Shown here in pieces: positions 60,488 to 64,000 of a stretch of 64,000 bases of DNA. The notes beneath the pieces are model-generated. The model saw only the letters and a list, made by a program, of their open reading frames with translations. It was not told the origin of the DNA and did not search any database. How positions within the stretch are numbered: position 1 is the first letter of the stretch; each line of letters begins with the position of its first letter. A program made the translations under genes and the position numbers. This DNA is from Gracilimonas sp034520725 (GTDB lineage Bacteria; Bacteroidota; Rhodothermia; Balneolales; Balneolaceae). The stretch is from the NCBI GenBank assembly GCA_034520725.1, contig JAXHNH010000003.1, positions 310,001-374,000 of the forward strand. The letters run 5' to 3'.

Positions 60488-60718
60488 TCAATAATGAATT
60501 GAGGATAGTGTAATCCAACCTCCGTCGTAAGTCATTTTTACACAAGTAATCTCACTCACCCGATTCTCCCACCGGTCTCCGAGTTCACATTCCTCAACCC
60601 ATTCGTGGAGTAATACCCGTTCCAGTCTTCTTCATTTTCTAATCCAAGAATATCTTCGGGAGTTAAGGTATTTGAAAATCCCCGGCCGGTTTTATCTTTC
60701 CAAAAAAGTTGTTTCATG
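60488..60718 (-). CDS. Small hypothetical protein (one frameshift)
   Basis: About 76 residues: MKQLFWKDKTGRGFSNTLTPEDILGLENEEDWNGYYS, a frame change near 60607, then EWVEECELGDRWENRVSEITCVKMTYDGGWITLSSIHY. Acidic, rich in Trp (5), no Cys motif. I do not recognise it. It follows the HTH gene by 14 bases on the same strand and is probably co-transcribed with it. Confidence 0.6.
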
Positions 60719-60732
60719 GTGCTCTCATTTAT

Positions 60733-60914
60733 TTAGTATCCATATTTTTTCAGAACTTCTGTCATTTTGTTAATGGTCTCTTCCGTCAAAGGACGTTCCC
60801 CATTTAAAGATCAGTGTTTAAATACTGACGGGAAATTCCCACTTCTTTACAAAAAGCCGACTTGTTTACAGCAGGCCGGCTTTCAAAAAAATCTTCAAGG
60901 TCTTTGGTAGTCAT
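60733..60914 (-). CDS. Small helix-turn-helix protein (one frameshift)
   Basis: About 60 residues: MTTKDLEDFFESRPAVNKSAFCKEVGISRQYLN, a break near 60810, then GERPLTEETINKMTEVLKKYGY. The pattern NKSAFCKEVGISRQYLN..LNGERPLTEETI is an XRE/Cro-type helix-turn-helix. Overlaps the stop of the gene before it by about 19 bases, as antitoxin or autoregulator genes often do. No known toxin domain in the neighbours. Confidence 0.62.
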
Positions 60915-61227
60915 ATTTTAGAGCATTTCTGATTTCAACCCATACATTGGCTGTGGGCTTAATATATCTTTTCTGCCCAAAATCCAGAAATAGTCCTTTT
61001 GAATCTATTACATCCTCTAATCTCCAACCAAGGTCTGCTAGTTTCCATTGCTTCCTTTCTTCGATAAAAACTCTTCAGGTATGGCGATCAAATTTATCAC
61101 GTTCATCTCGCACGATTTTAAACTGAAATATCTTATCCGGTGTTTGTTCCTCGTTGCCACTGAGTGTTCCCGTAAAACGTTTCCGTTCCGGTGAAAAGCT
61201 CTGTAAGACTTTGTTTTTCTGTAATCA
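60896..61227 (-). CDS. Hypothetical protein upstream of the HTH gene (frameshifted)
   Basis: About 108 residues: MITEKQSLTELFTGTETFYGNTQWQRGTNT, break near 61145, then FKIVRDERDKFDRHT-RVFIEERKQWKLADLGWRLEDVIDSKGLFLDFGQKRYIKPTANVWVEIRNALKYDYQRP. No family recognised. First of three small genes read together on the minus strand. The AT-rich upstream sequence (61228-61300) should contain the promoter. Confidence 0.55.
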
Positions 61228-61741
61228 TTTTTAGCACCCTTTTATTACAAGTTGTTTACAATATAGTAAACAATATATCTTGTTGTCAATTATGTAAACA
61301 AAACTTACTCTGTCCAGCACATCAAGAAATCCGCCAGCCGGCGGGTTACCAACCGACCAACTCGGGCACGGTGGTTCAAAAGATGTGGGATTTGTTATTC
61401 AACAAAGATCCAAATATGCGAGTCCCCTCTTCCCCTCTTGATGTAACTCATGTTAATCCCAAACCAAAAAGTTACATCTGTTATGAAAAATTCAACAACC
61501 GGCGCAAAACCGACCGATCCGATTACCCCGCCGTCACAATCACACGTAACCGCTCCCAAAATCACGTGTGATTTTCTCTCCCAACACGCGTGATCGTTTC
61601 CGCGAAGACGCGTCTTCGTTTTGAGTGCCTGTTCTACCGCATCTTAATGTTAGATCGCAGAAAATGCACAACATAGCCGTCGCCCCCGGGGTTAACAAGT
61701 ACGTCATATCTGAGATGGATGGCGCCTAAACCCTAACAAAA
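61228..61741. other. Gene-free region with small palindromes
   Basis: Contains CCGCCAGCCGGCGG (about 61331-61344), a short palindrome that also occurs at 62943-62960 and in part near 55981, and an inverted repeat AATCACACGT (61538-61547) / ACGTGTGATT (61563-61572) followed by T-rich sequence. No credible gene. Confidence 0.5.
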
Positions 61742-61751
61742 CGGAGGAGAG
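61742..61751 (+). promoter_or_regulatory. Strong ribosome binding site of the HU-like gene
   Basis: GGAGGAGAG directly before ATG 61752. Unusual in this window, where most genes have weak or no Shine-Dalgarno sequence, and consistent with high expression. Confidence 0.6.
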
Positions 61752-62142
61752 ATGTCTATCAAGTATAACATCATTCAAAAAGGCACTCCCGGAATAGTGG
61801 GAGGAGGCGATAAGAAGTTTTACGCGTCTAATAAAGTAACCGGTCAGGCCGGTATCGATGAACTGACCGACCGCATCGAAAAGATCAGTACCGTAAGCGG
61901 ATCAGATATACGAGCAGTGCTCTACGGACTGGCAGATGTGGTGCCCAGTTTGCTCAGAGACGGACTATCCGTCAATATATCCGACCTGGGATTCTTCAGG
62001 GTCAGCATCAGTTCCGATCCGTCGGATGCTGAGGAAGAGGTCGACTAAAGCCAACATCCGCGGAGCGAAGATCCTGTTCCGCCCCGGCGACAAGTTCAAG
62101 GAGATGCTTCAAACGCTGAAGTTTGAGAAAGCAGGATCATAG
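61752..62142 (+). CDS. HU-HIG type histone-like DNA-binding protein (one frameshift)
   Basis: Bacteroidota-type HU protein: SIKYNIIQKGTPG…KKFYASNKVTGQAGIDELTDRIEKISTVSGSDIRAVLYGLADVVPSLLRDGLSVNISDLGFFRVSISSD, then after one extra base near 62043 TKANIRGAKILFRPGDKFKEMLQTLKFEK. About 129 residues, longer than classical HU, with the extra N-terminal strand of the HU-HIG family. Binds DNA without strong sequence preference. Preceded by a strong ribosome binding site and followed by a hairpin. Confidence 0.85.
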
Positions 62143-62191
62143 ACCTTTTCCTATGAGGTCGATATACACTAAACAATAACCCATGATCCAA

Positions 62192-62227
62192 CAAGCCCGG
62201 CTTCCTGATAAGGGGTCCGGGTTTTTT
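62192..62227 (+). terminator. Terminator after the HU-like gene
   Basis: AGCCCGG … CCGGGTTTTTT, with six T, about 50 bases after the stop. Confidence 0.7.
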
Positions 62228-63340
62228 ATTGAATATCGAATATCGAACAAGGAATAATGAATTTTGAAATTCTCCCTTATCTACTTAGGTGATCGCTTTA
62301 GCGAGATTGCTTCGTTGTTGTACCTCATAAACCTGCATTAAATTACTATCCTCCTCGCAAAGACCGGGCTTTGGATGTTTGGTGAGTTGTATTTTGCAGA
62401 ATCCTGATAATCCTGTATATAATCCTATAAATCCCGGTTCAAAACGAGGTAATTACCAAAGGCTAAGTTACATTTACTTTTTACTAACTATAAAAGGCGT
62501 CCTTCTCCTTACGAAGGAGAAGACAGAAGAGGTGGAAGAATACGGGCAACAGGCGTGATAGGCAAGATCCTTTCGGGAGGTGGCTCTTGATGAGCCTCAC
62601 CCGGCTTGGGTTTGCCACCCCTGGCAATAGACCGGGGGTGTTTGGTGAGTCGCATTGTTGTGATATGACCAGTCCTGTAGTGATCCAATTTCCAATGCCT
62701 AAACCCGATCCCATCACTCCGCGTTGCTCGCTGTTAGGTAGAACTTCGTAAATTCCACCTTCGCGTGCAAATACTGAGATCACGTTTGTCCGGTAGAATC
62801 GCTAAGACACAATCCTAACCTCACAGAAGACCCGGCCAATGACGTTTGGCTTTTTACTGTGCCAGAAGAACGGATAATTTGACAGGAATCTGAGAAGTCC
62901 ACAGACTCAAGAAGGTGGACAGAATACCAGGCAACCAGGCATGAATAGGCAAGATCCTTCTCCGCCAGCCGGCGGATCTGGATGACGCCTTGAATATTGA
63001 ATATCGAACAAGGAATAATGAATTTTGAAATTCCCCCTTTTTAAGGCCAAGTCATTGCGAAGACTGCAATGAACGAAGTGAATACAGCCTGTGGCAATCT
63101 GCCTGATCTACTTGGCAGCTCGCATATGCCTGGGTACTAATTCCAGCACCGGAGAGTCTCCCCTTGAGGGGAGAGGGCATATCAGCTTGCTGATGTGACC
63201 GAGGGGTGTACGTAGGTGGTTAGTGCAAACAGCTCGACCGGGCTTATATCTCGGCACTATTTGCCGGCTTTCATTTGCAAACCTCGCCGGAAGGCACGTA
63301 CTTACCCGTTCAATCATTTTTAAACTCAAAAGGGTATTTC
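62228..63340. repeat. 1.1-kb gene-free region of dispersed repeats
   Basis: Two copies of TATCGAACAAGGAATAATGA (62237 and 63004), a CTCCTTACGAAGGAG palindrome (62504), an element at 63155-63215 in reverse orientation (CTCCCCTTGAGGGGAG, hairpin ATCAGC-TT-GCTGAT, GAGGGGTGT) that matches the parts of the DUF559-flanking repeat, and a TCATTGCGAAGACTGCAATG type element (63051). Phrases such as AGGCAAGATCCTT are themselves duplicated (62561, 62949). No credible gene. Confidence 0.75.
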
Positions 63341-63343
63341 ACA

Positions 63344-64000
63344 ATGTCTCGTTTCATCTTCTTTATCCTGATTGCAGGGATCATCTCACAAATCCATCAG
63401 CCGGCCTTAGCGCAGGAGCTCAAACCTTTTACTCCGGATGAAATGCTGAAGGTGGAGACTACCAACATCACGGGCAGTAACCGATGACGGGCGATTTGTG
63501 GCCATCACTTCCTCATCTCAGCGCGACCGCCTGGGGATCGATCATTTCAGCTTTGCCGATCCAACCTATGTGCAGCAGCGTACCTCCCGCCTGTATGTGT
63601 TGAATACGGAGAATGGAGAACAAAATGAAGTCACCGACGGACCCGCCGTTATTCAGGCCTCGGCCTGGTCTCCGGATAATAAAACCCTGGCGGTCATTCT
63701 GATGGACGAACAGCGGGTGACCCTGCACATGTATGATGCCGAACGGGATCGCCTGCGGGAGTTCAAACCCAGGACCGATCTGGATATCGCTTCCAATACC
63801 GAACTGAACTGGATGCCGGATGGATCGGGATTGATGCTGTCATTGAGAGCCGATGGGTGGAGAACTAAAGCCGATTCTATGTATACGGCCATCAACAATG
63901 GTCCGGTGGTGATACAGGATTCTGAAAATGATTTACTGGCCTGGGACCGCGTGTGGATGCAAAACGATCATTCGGTGCTGGCGCTGGTACATACCGGTTC
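63344..64000 (+). CDS. S9-family peptidase, N-terminal part (cut by the window end, one frameshift)
   Basis: Exported prolyl-oligopeptidase-type enzyme. ATG 63344 opens a signal peptide MSRFIFFILIAGIISQIHQPALAQ; ELKPFTPDEMLKVETTNITG is followed after an extra base near 63482 by the propeller domain VTDDGRFVAITSSSQRDR, ASAWSPDNKTLAVILMDEQ, LNWMPDGSGLMLSL and VWMQNDHSVLALVHTGS. The catalytic alpha/beta-hydrolase part lies beyond the window. The longer upstream extension of the ORF has no signal and is not used. Confidence 0.83.

Noticed and set aside
61191..61571. 126-codon plus-strand ORF with a hydrophobic start
   Set aside because: It starts inside the antisense of a small gene and runs through palindromes; composition and lack of motifs speak against coding.
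62484..63330. ORFs in the repeat region before the S9 peptidase gene
   Set aside because: They translate dispersed repeats; the same repeats occur elsewhere in other frames.

Overview
The window looks like the chromosome of a Bacteroidota-type bacterium, most likely Balneolales/Rhodothermota. The reasons are inferential: a TTTG-N20-TATATTTG promoter in front of the tRNA, an HU-HIG type histone-like protein, an IleRS with GIHH in place of HIGH, a patatin-BamA fusion, YpdA (bacillithiol redox), BspA-like 26-residue surface repeats, and many lipoproteins with short signal peptides. No rRNA is present, so the placement is not proven.

The sequence itself is error-prone. Almost every long gene after about 25 kb is broken into overlapping ORFs that join perfectly in another frame, including housekeeping genes (ileS, mdh, galK, galT, fadI). 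Wherever the repair can be read it is usually one extra base. I treat these as intact genes with assembly errors and give the span of the whole gene, with joins. Density rises from about one break per 4-5 kb (1-25 kb) to one per 100-200 bp (26-33 kb, 50.7-55.7 kb).

Layout. 0-9 kb: secreted M28 peptidase, kelch lipoprotein, a three-gene SDR/aldehyde dehydrogenase/quinone oxidoreductase operon, a receiver-only response regulator, and an operon of LMW phosphatase, fructosamine-kinase-like protein and a BtuF-like binding protein. 9-18 kb: ileS, DksA-like gene, lspA; then on the other strand ribBA (with a dead GCH-II half), yajC, a tandem universal stress protein and a BCCT osmolyte transporter. 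18-25 kb: LVIVD-like lipoprotein, a one-module A-PCP-TE synthetase with its own Sfp-type phosphopantetheinyl transferase, and fadJ. 25-27.6 kb: fadI, separated from fadJ by about 1 kb of palindromes and a DUF559 gene; tRNA-Val. 27.6-29 kb: IS110 element. 29-38 kb: galactan/galactose locus (propeller lipoprotein, GH2, GH53, galK, galT, convergent sodium/sugar symporter), which together would cut beta-1,4-galactan outside the cell, import galactose and feed the Leloir pathway. 38-50 kb: plsC, YheT hydrolase, patatin-BamA, DUF481, ypdA, mdh, S15 peptidase, set among dispersed repeats. 50-56 kb: second DUF559 gene between two 230-bp repeat copies, M28-PDZ lipoprotein, a RAYT transposase bracketed by its REP palindromes, BspA-like lipoprotein. 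56-61 kb: AT-rich island with Vsr, a C5-methyltransferase, an HpaII-family endonuclease and small unknown genes. 61-64 kb: HU-HIG protein, repeats, start of an S9 peptidase cut by the window end.

The most interesting signals are the dispersed-repeat systems: the RAYT/REP unit, the two DUF559 genes embedded in palindromic intergenic elements, and a 58-nt hairpin family with a conserved T.T mismatch; then the A-PCP-TE protein with Cys in place of the thioesterase Ser.
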